From: Dastarcus helophoroides
Taxonomy: Eukaryota; Arthropoda; Insecta; Coleoptera; Bothrideridae
Reading direction: 5' to 3'
DNA length: 64,000 nucleotides
Assembly (NCBI GenBank): GCA_028583605.1
Contig: CM053331.1
Span: 14,368,857-14,432,856, forward strand
How positions within the stretch are numbered: position 1 is the stretch's first letter; every line of letters starts with the position of its first letter. Position numbers and translations under genes: made by a program. The notes under the pieces were generated by a model. That model worked only from the letters and a program-made list of their open reading frames with translations. It had not been told where the DNA came from and did no database searches. Shown in pieces: positions 30,376 to 41,851 of the stretch.

Positions 30376-33300
30376 AATAGTCATTATTATTATTATTTTC
30401 TTGTCCACAAGATATGTCCTTGGTATAATCTTTCATTCCAGTACCAAAGTACAGAGGATGTGGTAATTATTTCAGCATGTTATTTTTGAGACGGTGTGGT
30501 GCTTTTGGTTTCCTACAAATAATTTTACACGTTTTGTTCATTTAATACTTTTCTTATATTAGCACATGTTTCTAACAGCACAATTTTCTGTATTTCTATA
30601 TAGATATTAGAGTTTATGCCAAGTTCTTTTAAGTTTCTAATAAGTAAATGGGGTATTTCACCCGTAGCGCCAATAATGAGGGGCAGTATAATAACTCTTT
30701 CTTGATCCCACATTTCTTTTATTTCTCTTGACAGTGGTAGCTACTTGTTTATCTTGTCTGTATATTTTCTCTGGATGTTAGTAGACAGCGGTACCGAAAG
30801 GTCCACTAGGTATGTTCTTCTTGTTTGTTTTACTGTGAGTACTAAGTCTGGTCTATTGTTATGTATTGTGACGTCTGTGATTATATCTCAATTCCAATAT
30901 AGTTTAAACTCATCTTCGTCTATTACTGTATCTGGATTGTATTTGTAATAGGATATCTTTTGATGTTATTGTTTGAATTTTCTTATAATTGCTTGGTGTA
31001 CTATTTTTCCTACATTGTTGTGTCTCTGCGTGTAGTCTGTTGGCGCCAGTGTTCAACATCCACTTATGATATGGTTGATGGTTTCAATTTGATTTCCACA
31101 CATTCTGCAGTTGGTGTTTACTGCTGGTTGTTTCATTATGTATTTACGGTAGTTTGCTGTGGCGATGACTTGATCTTGAATGGCAGTGGCAAATCCCTCT
31201 GTTTCTGGAAACAAGTATCCTCTGGTTAACCATTCTAGGAAGGCATTTTCGTCTATGTGCTCTGCTTTAAGACTCGTTGGGTATCTACCGTGTAGTTCCT
31301 TGCTGAGCCATCTTTCGATTTTGTTGTTGGGTTCAGCCGGTGTGTTTAGTTCTGTGGATAGCTTTTGCGGGGTGATATTTCTATCGAGCGAGACTCTGCA
31401 TCTGTATATATTGTTTTGTATTGCTTTTTCATGAAAGTATGTTCTTAAGTTTGCAATCTGTTTCTCACGAAGGATGGTAATGTCAATTACTCCACGGCCT
31501 CCTTGTGTGCGTGGTAGATGAAATCTTCCAATTGAGCTTTTGGGGTGATGGAGCCGGTATTTTGTACTTAATGTACGTATTATTCTATTTAGGTCTTCTA
31601 ACTCTGTTTTTGTCCATGTAATTTTTCCAAAAAATGTCAGTATATGTCAGTATAGGTATTGCGAATGTGTTGATTGCATTCATCATATTTTTGGAATATA
31701 GTTTTGTCTTCATTAATAGTTTTAGTCTTGTTTTAAACTTGTCGGTCAGTAATTTTTTAGACCGTTTGTAATCAATTCTTCTGGCTTGTTTGTAACCTAA
31801 GTATTTATATAACTCTTCCATTTTTATTCCATCTGTTTGTCCTTGTTCTGTATTACAACCCTTGTATCTTATTTATTTTTCTTTTTCCATTGCATTTATT
31901 CGACATTTGTCTAATCCAAACTGCATTTTTATGTCATCGCTGTAGGTAGCAACAATATTTATTGGTTTTTGTAAGTCTGTTTTTGTTTCCGCAAATAATT
32001 TGATATCGTTCATATAAAGTAAGTGGCTTGTGTTTTGATCTTCTTGAAGTACTACGCATTTTTTTTGTTAATGAAATTGGAAAGCGGATTTAGTGCCATG
32101 CAGAACCACGAAGCAATAAGCGCGTCTCCTTGAAAGATTCTTTACCGTATATTTAAGCTTCCTATGGTTTTTTGTGTTGTATTGATGGTAAGAGTAGTTT
32201 TCCATTTTTTTATTACTTTTTCCATAGTGTACCTATGATATGTGGATCAATTTTATAAATAGTAATATTTCTCTCAGCCATGAGTGTGAGACGCTATCAA
32301 ATGCTTTTTTATAATCAATGTAGGCTGAGTAAAGATGTTTTTTGGGTTTTTTTTTATTTTTCCTGTCACAACTGCATCTATTGTGAGTTGATCCTTGTAG
32401 CCTTTTGTAGCTTTTCTGCATCCTTTTTATTCCCAAGTAAGTATGTCGTTATTTTCCAAGTGGTGATGGATTTTTTCTGTAATAATGGAGGTAAATACTT
32501 TATACATTGTGATAAGACAAGTAATTGGTCTATATTTACTAAGGTCTCTACTTGCTGGTATGGTTTTGGGAAGTAAATATGTAATGCTTTTAGGCATGAA
32601 CTTGGGTGTATCTTCATTATCTGTAAGTATCTTTGTAAGGAGCGCTGAAATTTTTTGGTGCGTGCTATAGAATTTTTTCCACCAATAGTTGTGTATTTTG
32701 TCTTGTCCGGGTGCCTTCCAGTTTTGTGTTATTCTAATAGCATTTTCTATTTCTCCTATGGTGATTTTATAATTGTTCATTTCTGTTTTGTTGTGAGTAA
32801 GTCTGTTCTCCTCTTCAATTCATGGAGCTCTTTTTTCATGTTGTTTCTCTTCTGACCAGATAGTCTCTCAGTATCCTCTTGCACTTTCTAATTCTGGGTT
32901 TTCTTTTTGTTTGTATCGTTGTTGTGTAAGCTGCCTATAAAATTGTTTCTGGTTTGTGCTGAAATTGTGATTATCTTGCTTTCGTTGATGACTATTCTTG
33001 TACCTTTTTAATCGTTTGGCAGTCGCTGCAAGAGATTGCTTTAGATAGTCCAGTATCTCGGTTGTATTTTGTGTTTGTATATTTTTCTATAATTTTCTTT
33101 GATTTTCTGTTAGTTTTTCTACTTGCTGTTTGTTTTTGTGCTTGTGTTACTTGACCTATTTCTCTACGTAGTTTTTTTATTTTTCGATCGAGTCTTTCTT
33201 CCCGTGGTGGTTTCCGGTTCTTTCGCGCTGTTTTTCCGATTTGTAAGTTACATACGTTTTGTTTATGCATTTTAATTACTGTTACTGCTCCAATATAAAC

Positions 33301-33540
33301 TAGAGTATAAATATCTAGTAGATTGCTGTTGTTTTGAATTGTTTGGTAATCAACCTGTTTATTATGTTAATTATTTTTTTCGTGTGTTTATTCGTTTTGA
33401 GTTTTGGGATTTTTGGTCTCATATTAGATCCTATGTCTGCGTACTCACTAAATGTTTATTTATAGCAGTTACATGTGTCCTCTTCCATATTACCCTCTTC
33501 CTCTTCCGTATTACTGTCACTGATTTTAGTTAGTGTATTT
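30376..33540 (-). mobile_element. R4/Dong-like non-LTR retrotransposon, copy A, 5' truncated
   Basis: Read from 33540 down: N-terminal region (MRPKIPKLKTNKHTKKIINI), basic linker, reverse transcriptase, a CCHC knuckle, a restriction-like endonuclease and about 150 bp of 3' UTR ending in an (ATA)n-type tail near 30376-30398. This domain order (a single ORF, nuclease at the C-terminus) is that of the R2/R4 group, and the motif wording is closest to the R4/Dong lineage. Several stops and shifts occur. It joins the truncated 3' end of copy B head to tail at about 33540. Confidence 0.75.
30525..33540 (-). pseudogene. R4-like retrotransposon polyprotein, broken
   Basis: Order on the minus strand: EEVK-type linker to NWKAPGQDKIHNYWW (32700-32660), YLLPKTIPASRDLSKYRPIT (fingers), AYIDYKKAFDSVSHSWL (motif A, about 32330-32280), YMNDIKLFA (motif C with the first Asp changed to Asn, near 31995), MEELYKYLGYKQAR and INTFAIPILTY (thumb), CRMCG with HIISGC (CCHC, 31078-31120), then RPDLVL (about 30845) and LVDLSVP (about 30795), the PD and D residues of a restriction-like nuclease, and IGATGEIP and LGINSNIYIEIQK to the stop at 30525. 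It would nick a target and copy RNA there. Stops and shifts (for example after LLFIKLIHIS and at several points from 31560 to 30940) make it inactive. Confidence 0.8.
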
Positions 33541-33569
33541 GTTTATATTCTTCAGTAGGTTCCAGATAT

Positions 33570-35361
33570 TTGCCAATCTTCTTTCGTTCCTTCTGTTCTA
33601 AATTGTGATCGTTCAGGTGCAATATATCTAAAAACAAAGCATTTTTCTCTTATTATCTACTAGTACTATATCTGGACGGTTTGCTGCAATCAGCATATCA
33701 GCAATGATGATCGTATCCCAGTCTAACAAGTAATGCTCGTTTTCTAAAACTAGATGAGAAATGTATTTATAATATGACTCTTTCTTGCTTTCCGATAGAG
33801 CAGTACTTAATGCCAGTTCTTGATGTATTATTCTTGCTGTTAAATTGTGTTGTGTTATCACTAGCTGCTAGTGCATCCCGATGTTAGATGTTCTATAGTT
33901 TCAGAAGTTTTTCCACATGATCTACATTTATCACTAGTTATGGTTCGTTATTTTTTGGTAATTTCTGGTTGCTATTATCCCATCTTGTATCGCTGCGATA
34001 AAAACTTTTGTTTCAGGGAATAGTATTCCTTTTCTGAGCCACAGTGTTGATAGTTCCGCATTTGAATCCAAATGTTTCTGAGAATATTTTCCATGAAGCA
34101 GATTATTTATCCAGATATCCTTAGCTTCGTTCAATGTGGGTGTTTCGGTTTGTGCTCCGTCACAAAGTCATAGGGGTGAATACTTGTCAATCGCATTTAT
34201 TATCCCATGCAATTTGGACACATTCGATCTGCTGATAAAGTATTTGGTCAGCCCTTTTACAATCTTAGCGTGTAATACCTGCATGTTTAATATCCCTCTT
34301 CCTCAAATGTTGCGTGGTAAGTATAATCTTTCCGAGCACGACTTGGGATGATGTTTCATATATTCGGTAAGTTGTACTCTGATTAACCTATTCAGTGCTT
34401 CCAATTCGGTGTTTGACCATCTAATAACTCCGAATGGCTTTTACAATGTTTCTGCCATTTAGCTCTGTACAAAGTAATTTTATACTAAGCGTCTTGAGCT
34501 TGCTTTCCATTATTTTTGCTGATTAGAGCCCAGGTATTTTTAGCTAAAATTTTTGTCGAGATATCGAATGGTATCGAATGGTAGGTTATTTTATGTTTCT
34601 GGTTTGCCTTTTATTGCTGTTGATTTAGCACACTTGAGCATCCCAAATCGCATTTTTATGTTATTGCTAAACTCACATGTCATTTTTAAAAGCCTATCAA
34701 GTTTGCTCTCTGTTCCAGCATATATAAATTTAGGTCACCGACATAAAATAGGTGGCTCAGATAATATATACTGCAATTATTTTTCAGCAAATATCTCAGT
34801 TCTAAACTTTGGAACATTTTGGAAAGTGGGTTTGGACGTAAAATGAACCAGAGGGGGCTTAAAGCATCTTCCTGAAATATACCACTGTCTATCTTTATCT
34901 CTTTAGTTGATATTTTAACTTCCTTTAAATTAAGAAATCTCAGTTCTCCAGCTGCTCATACATGTTCTCAGAAAGTTGATCATATGGGTGCCTATTTTAT
35001 ACAATTGCAGTACCTGTATCAACCACAAACCACATGCGATTCATATATTTCTCATCTGATGTTTAGCCTCTTGTGTGACGACTGTGTCGATTATCATCTG
35101 TTCTTTGCGGCCTTGTGTCTTGCCACGGCAGCCTTTCTGTTCTTCAGTTAGTTTGTTATACCTATCCAAGTTCTCAGTAATTTTTTGCGCTATTATTGAT
35201 GTAATTAGCCTTTAAATAGTAGGTAAGCATGTTCTTGGTCTATAAGACTTAGGATTTCTAACATATTTGCTTTTTGGAATCATGCCTTCTGTGGCAAATT
35301 CAGGAAGCACTTCTGTGCCCTTTAGGATTGCATTAATTTGTCTGGTTAGGATTCCATGTAT
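33570..35361 (-). pseudogene. R4-like polyprotein, C-terminal half (copy B)
   Basis: From 35361 down: GILTRQINAILKGTEVLPEF, a fingers block with YRPRTCLPTI, KLTEEQKGCRGKTQGRKEQM, the motif A region is lost in decay, FYVGDLNLYM near 34740 stands where motif C (YMDD-like) is expected but with substitutions, then DIWINNLLHGKYS and LRKGILFPETKVFIAAIQDG (34134-33934), a CCHC knuckle (CRSCGKT-like, near 33915), ARIIHQELALSTALSE and ANRPDIVLVDNKRK (33690-33630) with the nuclease Pro-Asp. Stops interrupt at several points. Confidence 0.7.
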
Positions 35362-36639
35362 GTACTGTGATGAGCAGCCGTCGTGATTAAATCCAGGTCA
35401 AGTCGATTAAATGTGAGGCGCGACCAAAACCAGTGATTGTAGATAAGTTTCCAAAATCGTCGAATTTTGGTCATCTTTAAAAATTTTCGAAGAATAATTT
35501 ACCTTCGATTTTTTGGACCCAATTTGTCTACGTTGTGTTTAAAATTATTTATTCCAATAAATTGTAACCCCAGCTCGTAGAGTCGACAGGGAAGTGTTAT
35601 CAAATTCAAACAACAATTGACCTCAACGTTTTATTACAATTGGTCAAAAAAATAAATCAACAAAATTTCAAGTTTGTGATTTTCAAGTGTTCTTAAACAT
35701 AATACAACAAATAAAAGTGAACCTGTTTGTTTCAACTTGTTTAAATTCGCTGGACACAGATCTGAGAGAAATATTTCTTTAGAAAATTAAGAGAATTCAT
35801 TAAGCACAAGTAATCTGACATTCTTTGTCTAACTCTTTCGCTCGTATATGGTGCGTCGGTTATTAATTTCCCAAAGTTTATTTTAACCCTAATAATCGCA
35901 ATGCTTTCCCCAGCTGGGCCATTTAGTTTGTACTCGAAGGTTTTCAAACCAAATGCAGCTAACTTTGTACCTGATTATCGGTGGGCGTTCGCTGGTTAGT
36001 TTGTACACAGAGGTTCTCAAACTATTTTCAGGTGTCTGTTTTATCGCTTCTTAATTCAAGCATACTTCACATAGCATACAGTTTCCTGTTAAAGCTTTGA
36101 GCTAACAATATCCAAAGGATAATGCTACGAGAAAATGGAGCTCAAGCTTGGAAATGAAGTTGTGATTTATCGCAATAAATCAAATTTATAAATGTTGATT
36201 CAATCTTACAGATCTCTTGTTCTCTCACTCTTTCTTTCTTTTCTTTGTTAACTTGTTCCTTTGTTTGTTTTCTGTTTTTCTCATACCAAACTCAATCACT
36301 CGAACTTAAACCAGTGTCATAAAATAGACTAGAAATATTGTTCAAATTTCATAGAAACTTTCTGAGCAGAATTTTCCCCTCCAAACACTACAACTACTTC
36401 TACGGCTACTAGTCTAGTAGAAGGGCGTTTTCTGGCTTAGAAAGTGGCTAAGCTTGACTTAGCACAAAAAAAAACCCATTTAAATTAAAGTTAGAAACTG
36501 GCAAGAAGTTCTCATTTCTTTCGTCAAAACATCTCCCTAACGAGAGCTGATGCTGATACTGCTCGTCCGCCTACGTTAGTAAATTTATGTTGACAGTAAA
36601 TCTAGGCATGCGACTATAAATTAGTAATTTTTCAAAAGC

Positions 36640-36990
36640 TTCCCGATCGCGACGCGCGGTGTTGTAATTCTCCGTGGCCTATATAGGGGGTCCTTTTTTT
36701 TCGGACGTGTAACCGATGAGGGGACCCACGGATAAGGCAGGCCGGGCAAATACGCCAAAACAGAGGCCAGGAGAGGTTACTTATGCCCCCAGTGTGTTCA
36801 GGCGTATGATCCCGAGGGGACGCAGCCAGGAGCTCACCTGCGTTTGGGGTTTTGCCTGTGTCTGGAAAGTTCTTCAGACAACCTTCTTACAACACCGGTT
36901 CCGGTTTTCCTTTCTTTTCCGTTTCGAGAACGTACAGTACATCATCAGCAAATCCTAATATAGATGTCTGCTGTCAGTTACCGAGCCTGC
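36640..36990 (+). promoter_or_regulatory. G+C-rich island with TATA-like box inside the insertion
   Basis: GGCCTATATAGGGGG at 36675 is followed by about 250 bp of much higher G+C than anything within several kilobases. An 80-codon plus frame (36716-36958) lies in it without family resemblance. If the insertion is a solo LTR this is where the promoter and start of the R region would be expected. That role is inferred. Confidence 0.35.
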
Positions 36991-37594
36991 GGTGATGGGT
37001 GTTATCGATTTTTTGAACCCCTGGAAACTCAGCTTCCAACAGCAGAACATCGAAAAACGACCTTAAGAAAATAGAAGGTTTTCGAAGCAAATTTGCTTTA
37101 TTGGTTTTCGTCCTTTTTTTTCTTTCTACTCTCTTTGTTTTTGTTTTTTTTTTCTCTCCTTTTTTTTTTTTAACTGAGACTGGTAGTTGCACCAGTCAGC
37201 GGTAGGGTTCTTGGCCCAATAATAATTTTCTAACAACGACTTTCTCATTCATTCGGTTTGTTGTGGAAGTTTTAAATTCCTTTCTCTTTTTTTTTGTGTA
37301 CGCCCCCCAACCCCATATTGATCAAAATTAGGAACAAGTATTTTCTCAAATTTTAGGAAAAGTTAATTAAATCATATAAGAGCGAAAAATCATCAAATAA
37401 AATCATGGGACAATTTAAAATTTACTTGCCTATTTATCCCGTAGCAAACATCACATAAATGGCACTAGAACTTCACGTTGAACAGAAATAGAAGTTGTTT
37501 TTTTTTTCATTCTCGTTAATTAGCACAAACAGAAGCAGTCCTTTTTTTTTAACTCCCGTATTTCGTACTCGTTTTTATAAGTCCGGAGGTTGAA

Positions 37595-37680
37595 CATAAT
37601 TTTTAAACTAATTTCATCGAAGTTTAGTTCTTGACTATAATTTTTAAACTAATTTCATCGAAGGGTAGTACCGGACTATC
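37595..37680. repeat. about 45-bp tandem duplication
   Basis: TAATTTTTAAACTAATTTCAT followed by CGAAG occurs twice head to tail, each copy ending in a variant of TAGTNNNNGACTA. Confidence 0.75.
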
Positions 37681-38331
37681 TTAAAATTGGTCTTTCGTGT
37701 TTTATGTTCACACCCCCTACCCTTAGCTTCTGGGGACCGAAAGACATCCTCTGTATCTCGCTAGAGGGCATGAGAATGCAGAATTTCTACTAATTTAAAT
37801 ATTTCTAATCCAAATTAGCCCTTTAATCAATTTTGAAAGGATTCTTAAAGTGCAAATCAAACTGCAAACCCCTTTTGAATGCTGTCGTCCCTTTATCTTG
37901 CAAGTGTTACTTCGATAATTGAAATTTAAATAACTTACAATTGTACGTGTTTATAAGGGCGTTTTTTTGAACGTAAAGTTTCTCCAGTCCACATGGTCTT
38001 GCCGAGGTATTTGCTACTGCTACGGACGTCGCCGTTATCGGCACTTTACCCTTATTTATTACTCTACTTTTCAGCGGTACTTCAAAACTAACATGTTAAT
38101 TTACTCAGTTTAGGTATCTGTGCTTGAAACAAACCAGGCCTAACAAATAACCCTTATCTAATTTGTGAACGCTAAGAAATCTGTTTCTCACGCAAAACGT
38201 TATGTTACAAAAAATTTTATATAGTACAATATTTGTAGATTTAATATTTCCAAGAAAATATTGAAAAAATTCAATTAAATAAAACAAACGAGGAATTGAA
38301 CAGTTTAGTAGAACTCGACTCACCACAGTAC

Positions 38332-40500
38332 TTTTATATATTTCCACCAATAATTGTGTATATGGTGTTTTCCTGCTGCTTTCCAATTATGCGCCTTTTT
38401 AATTGCTCCTTCTACATCGCCTTCCCTTATTTCAATTTGTTCCATTTGAGGGGTTGTTGAGCAGTTTTCTTCTATTAATTTTAACCATGGCGCTTCAAAA
38501 TTATGGTTCCCTATATACTTCCATATGCCTTCCCAAAACTTTTCACTCTTCTTCTACAGGTAATTCTTGATGCTTTGTTTCATCACTTTTCATCTAATTA
38601 TAAAATTGGTTTTGATTTTGATTAAATATGTTATTATGTTGTCTACTCTTATAACTTTTATCGTATCTTCTAAGTCGCTTACCTAACATAGAGATTCTCT
38701 GCTTTAAGATATCCACATGAACCCTTATATCACGTTCAAAAGTTTCGGTACCTACTGTTATCTTTAGGTACTATCTCTTTAGATATCCTTTAATTTCTCT
38801 CTTCGATTTTCGGCTGCTACTTTTTTTGCCACTCCATTATCTTGGTTAACTTACTCCTGTTGTTTCTAATCTGATTTTCAATTCTCTGCTCTTCCAAGGT
38901 GAATAACTTGCTTTTTTATTACGACTTTGTTTAATTTCGATATTTATATGTGCTCTAGTTGTCAATGCAGCGCAATACACCATTACTTGTGTCATTCCTA
39001 TGTTATTTCATTTTCTTCTGCTCAAAAGATTTTGTCAATCTCCTCATTTATTATATTTAGACATGTTTTTTTTTTGTTTTCCAATTTGGTTTTATCTTGG
39101 AAAATTAAGGTATCTTTCCGGATCTGTTTCTTCTAGTAAAGAAGATTTGTATTGAATTCTGATAATATTTTTCCGTTAGTTCTATCCTCTCGGCTGCAGA
39201 CGTGACACTATTATTCTCATTACCGGCATCTGGATTATTCTGCGGTTGATTTACTAACGCCTCTTCTGGTTCTTTATTGGTAGTTTCTAAAGATCTTCTT
39301 GCAGCTCTGGCTGGTGAAGTGTGTAGCTCTTCCTCGATATACTATTTAATTTGTTTGATTTTTAGATTCGTCAAGAGTTTTCTACTTTTAATAGCGTAAA
39401 GCTGATTAGCTATCTGACCTTCACTTAGTTGACTATCAGGACGTATTCTGCGCCATTATACTAACATTCTTTTTCTAAATCCTTGTTTACTTCTGTCACA
39501 TTGGGTACTGCGGGTACCCCGACTTTTTATCCGACGACAGAAAATCTGTGACAAAAAATCCGCGACAAAATATCCACCAGACAAAATACCCGCAGGCAAA
39601 ATATCCAACGGACAAAATATCCGCAGACAAAATGTCCAACGGACAAAATCTCTATGAATAAAATATTTACGAAAAATTATCTAATAACATAAAATGCTAA
39701 CACGGCATGTTCCAATCAACTAACAAACTTATCAGATAAACTCTAGATGAACTAATTTCTGGTATGAAAAAAATTCATTTATTCTTTAAAATGTAAATAT
39801 ATGGAACAAAATCCATTATTTTCTGCCTTTCGTGGAATTATTGCATTATTAGATTATCTTTTGCCACAAGTTACTTGGAGGAAACGATATTAACTCAACT
39901 TTAAAAAAAAATGCAAACTCTAGTGTTTACCTACCTGTACGGTACAGGTAAATAATAAACGTATGTACATAAATGGGGACTTTGTTTAATGAGCTACAAA
40001 ATAACTGTAAATGCAAAAGTTAAACAATTTTTTATGTATTATCTTTTAGACATATCAGAAAAAATTAGTGTCCTTTGCAAAGTCAAAAGTATAAAAAAGT
40101 CTGAAATGAAAGATATTTTCTCTTTTCAAAAATATATCATTGTTCATATTTGACAATAGTTTAGGAGATCGATCAAAAGAAATTAACACATCTTATTTAT
40201 AAACCGGATATTTTGTCTGTCAGTTAGTTATTCTGACATCGGAAAATTTATCGATTGGATATTTTGTCGTTCGGATATTTTGCCAGCGGATATTTTGTCT
40301 GCAGGTATTTGGTCTGTTGGGTATTTTGTCTGTTGAATATTTTGTCTGTGGATATTATTTCGGGGATATTTTGTCATCGGTCTAAAAGTCGTGCTACCCT
40401 GCGGAAGTAAGCTCGCATTATATCTTGGTTGTCCTGTATTGACCATTTAATGCATCTGAGTGGATTTCTGACCTCTGGAGGAACATCAGCTTCATACTGA
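38332..40500 (-). pseudogene. R4-like polyprotein, N-terminal half (copy B)
   Basis: From 40500 down: LTQYEADVPPEVRNPLRCIK and NQDIMRAYFR up to the foldback insertion, then beyond it TQCDRSKQGFRKRML, QLSEGQIANQLYAIKSRKLL, a Glu/Thr/Pro-rich stretch, ALTTRAHINIEI with the basic KSRRIENQIRNN block, then SFGKAYGSI and the HNYWW block at 38375-38345. Joining across the foldback target (TSD counted once) keeps the frame YFR to TQCD. Stops and shifts occur mainly at 38450-38800. Confidence 0.7.
39512..40399. mobile_element. 888-bp foldback element with minisatellite-like inverted arms
   Basis: The left end is GGGTACCCCGACTTTTTATC and the right end, read inward, GGGTAGCACGACTTTTAGAC. Each arm consists of repeated GACAAAATATCC-type units of about 16-20 bp (39530-39650 left, 40205-40380 right, inverted). 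The flanks are TGC on both sides (39509-39511 and 40400-40402), a 3-bp target duplication. The middle (39660-40200) is AT-rich, without a transposase. Structure resembles foldback elements; superfamily unknown. Confidence 0.75.
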
Positions 40501-40532
40501 GTTAAACTAACTGGTTAAAGTTTAGTACTTCC

Positions 40533-40940
40533 GTGCATAGATGTTCTCGCCATTCTTACGGTGCCAATTCCAGAAGTGGTGCCGCTTGCCCCACCCACCT
40601 CCTAGCCGGACTGAGCCTTCGGATGGTTCCGAACAGAGTCAGTCTGCAACTCTGCGCCGTCCGAGTATCTGTTACGACGTGTACGTACCATTTTTCATCT
40701 TTCGAGTATTCGCAGTTTGGAGCTCTGCCAGCGAGTCTCCGATAACTCTTATTTCAGCCGCCCCTATCCTGGGGTACAGACGCTATTGGGCATTGCTCCT
40801 GCCCTGAAGATCCGACATACCCCTTCTAGTTTTGGTCTGCCCCGGGTATTTAATTTCCCTGGTACCATCCATATCTCGAAGGCTTTCCCCGATCCGCCAC
40901 ATGGGGAGGCGCCCGATGGGGGACTAGCAACCCCTCACTG
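40533..40940 (-). promoter_or_regulatory. G+C-rich 5' region of R4-like copy B
   Basis: On the minus strand this begins CCCAGTGAGGGGTTGCTAG directly after the (TAA)-type tract, then CCCCCATCGGGCGCCTCCCC and GTGGCGGATCGGGGAA, a segment able to form nested stems (CGCC with GGCG; TCCCC with GGGGA). It is much richer in G+C than its surroundings. LINEs of this group begin with structured 5' UTRs and some carry HDV-like ribozymes, but I could not draw the HDV fold here. Plus-strand frames in this stretch (40533-40968) are read as shadows. Confidence 0.5.
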
Positions 40941-40958
40941 GGTATTATTATTATACAT
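40941..40958. repeat. (TAA)n tract at the 5' border of R4-like copy B
   Basis: TATTATTATTATACATTAAT on the plus strand directly touches the first base of the G+C-rich element end. Probable remnant of the target site. Confidence 0.55.
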
Positions 40959-41354
40959 TAATAAGTAAATATTTTGAACCCTAAAGATGGTGGCCTTACA
41001 GAACATTTATTGTATTTTTTTTTTGGAATTAACTAATAAAAGTCTATAAATAAGTAAGACAGGATTTTTAAGTTAATTAAATAAAATATTTTTACATTAT
41101 ACTTTATTATTTTTAATAAGTACAGAAAGTGCAACGTTAAGCACTCTTGGAGACTCACACTGTATTCAGTGTACTCAAAGTTAGAAAATTAATTTATTTT
41201 AAATAAAGTGAAGGATATATTGAATTTCTGAATTTCATACAAGCAATTCACATACATGTAGTCTAGATATTGTCCACCCGGGCGAAGCCGGGAGGTAGCT
41301 ATTTATAAATATTCCACTACATAAATATTGAGACATTTCTTTTAATGCTCCTTA
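40959..41354. other. AT-rich spacer with a LINE/SINE-type 3' stem-loop
   Basis: Mostly unassigned. At 41275-41296 CCACCCGGGCGAAGCCGGGAG forms a CCCGG/CCGGG stem-loop like the 3' ends of some insect LINEs and SINEs (CGGGCGAAGCCGGG type); only this end is visible. Confidence 0.4.
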
Positions 41355-41851
41355 ATAGTGGAGTCCTTGGAGCATTAAAAAATCTAAAAACCTCGAATTT
41401 CAGTAACAGTGAGTAAAATTAAACAAAAATATATGGTTAAGAGTATTTGTAAAAAAGTTAACCTATTAAAAATTGTGATCTTTATTTACAATAGTAACAA
41501 TAATAACAATACGGAAGTTTTAAAATGAGGTGCTCATACATAAGAAGCTTAATCCTCGAGCGATTTTAAGAAAAGGTTTTAATCAAGATAGGTTCGGAAC
41601 CGCTTTATTTTTTAGTTACAGGCTCTTGAAAATAAAGAAAAAAATTGGTTTTTCCTAAAATACTATGAAACCACTAGAAATATTTTTTTAAATCTTGGTA
41701 GATACTAACTAAGTTTGCTATTCATTCCCCCATCAGTGGCGTCCGTGGTAATATGTCATCGAGTATTCTTAACGAAAAAAATGGTGTGTCACTGCTTCTT
41801 TTCAAATTAAGTACCAATTTCATAAACAACCTTGATTTCTTGGTAAAAATG

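Larger units (their letters stand above)
35366..38327. mobile_element. 2,962-bp LTR-like insertion in the R4-like element
   Basis: Flanked by GTAC on both sides (35362-35365 and 38328-38331). It starts TGTGATGAGCAGCC and ends GACTCACCACA, so it has TG...CA ends with an imperfect 9-bp inverted terminus. It carries no recognisable protein and no second internal copy of its ends, so the best reading is a long solo LTR; a TATATA box in a G+C-rich context (36677-36685) with a G+C-rich stretch just downstream fits an LTR promoter. A DNA transposon with short inverted ends is the alternative. A diverged fragment of it is at 25090-25330. Confidence 0.55.
33540..40940 (-). mobile_element. R4/Dong-like non-LTR retrotransposon, copy B, split by two insertions
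   Basis: Pieces in order: 40940-40403 (G+C-rich 5' region and start of the ORF), insertion 39512-40399, 39508-38332 (N-terminal domain to the HNYWW block), insertion 35366-38327, 35361-33540 (fingers, palm, thumb, CCHC and RPDIVL nuclease). The two host halves meet at the same place in the protein on both sides of each insertion. The 5' end at 40940 abuts TATTATTATTATA on the plus strand, and copy A ends beside a similar tract; Dong of silkworm is known to insert in TAA repeats. The 3' end is truncated after the nuclease motif. Confidence 0.75.

Noticed and set aside
30745..31434. Series of plus-strand frames rich in Leu, Phe, Val and Cys
   Set aside because: They are antisense shadows of the R4-like endonuclease and CCHC region on the minus strand.
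39530..40380. Repeated GACAAAATATCC units as a CRISPR array
   Set aside because: The units are short, degenerate, directly adjacent and inverted between two arms; the genome is eukaryotic.
40533..40968. Three overlapping plus-strand frames in G+C-rich DNA
   Set aside because: They lie antisense to the 5' region of the R4-like element; no motif was recognised.
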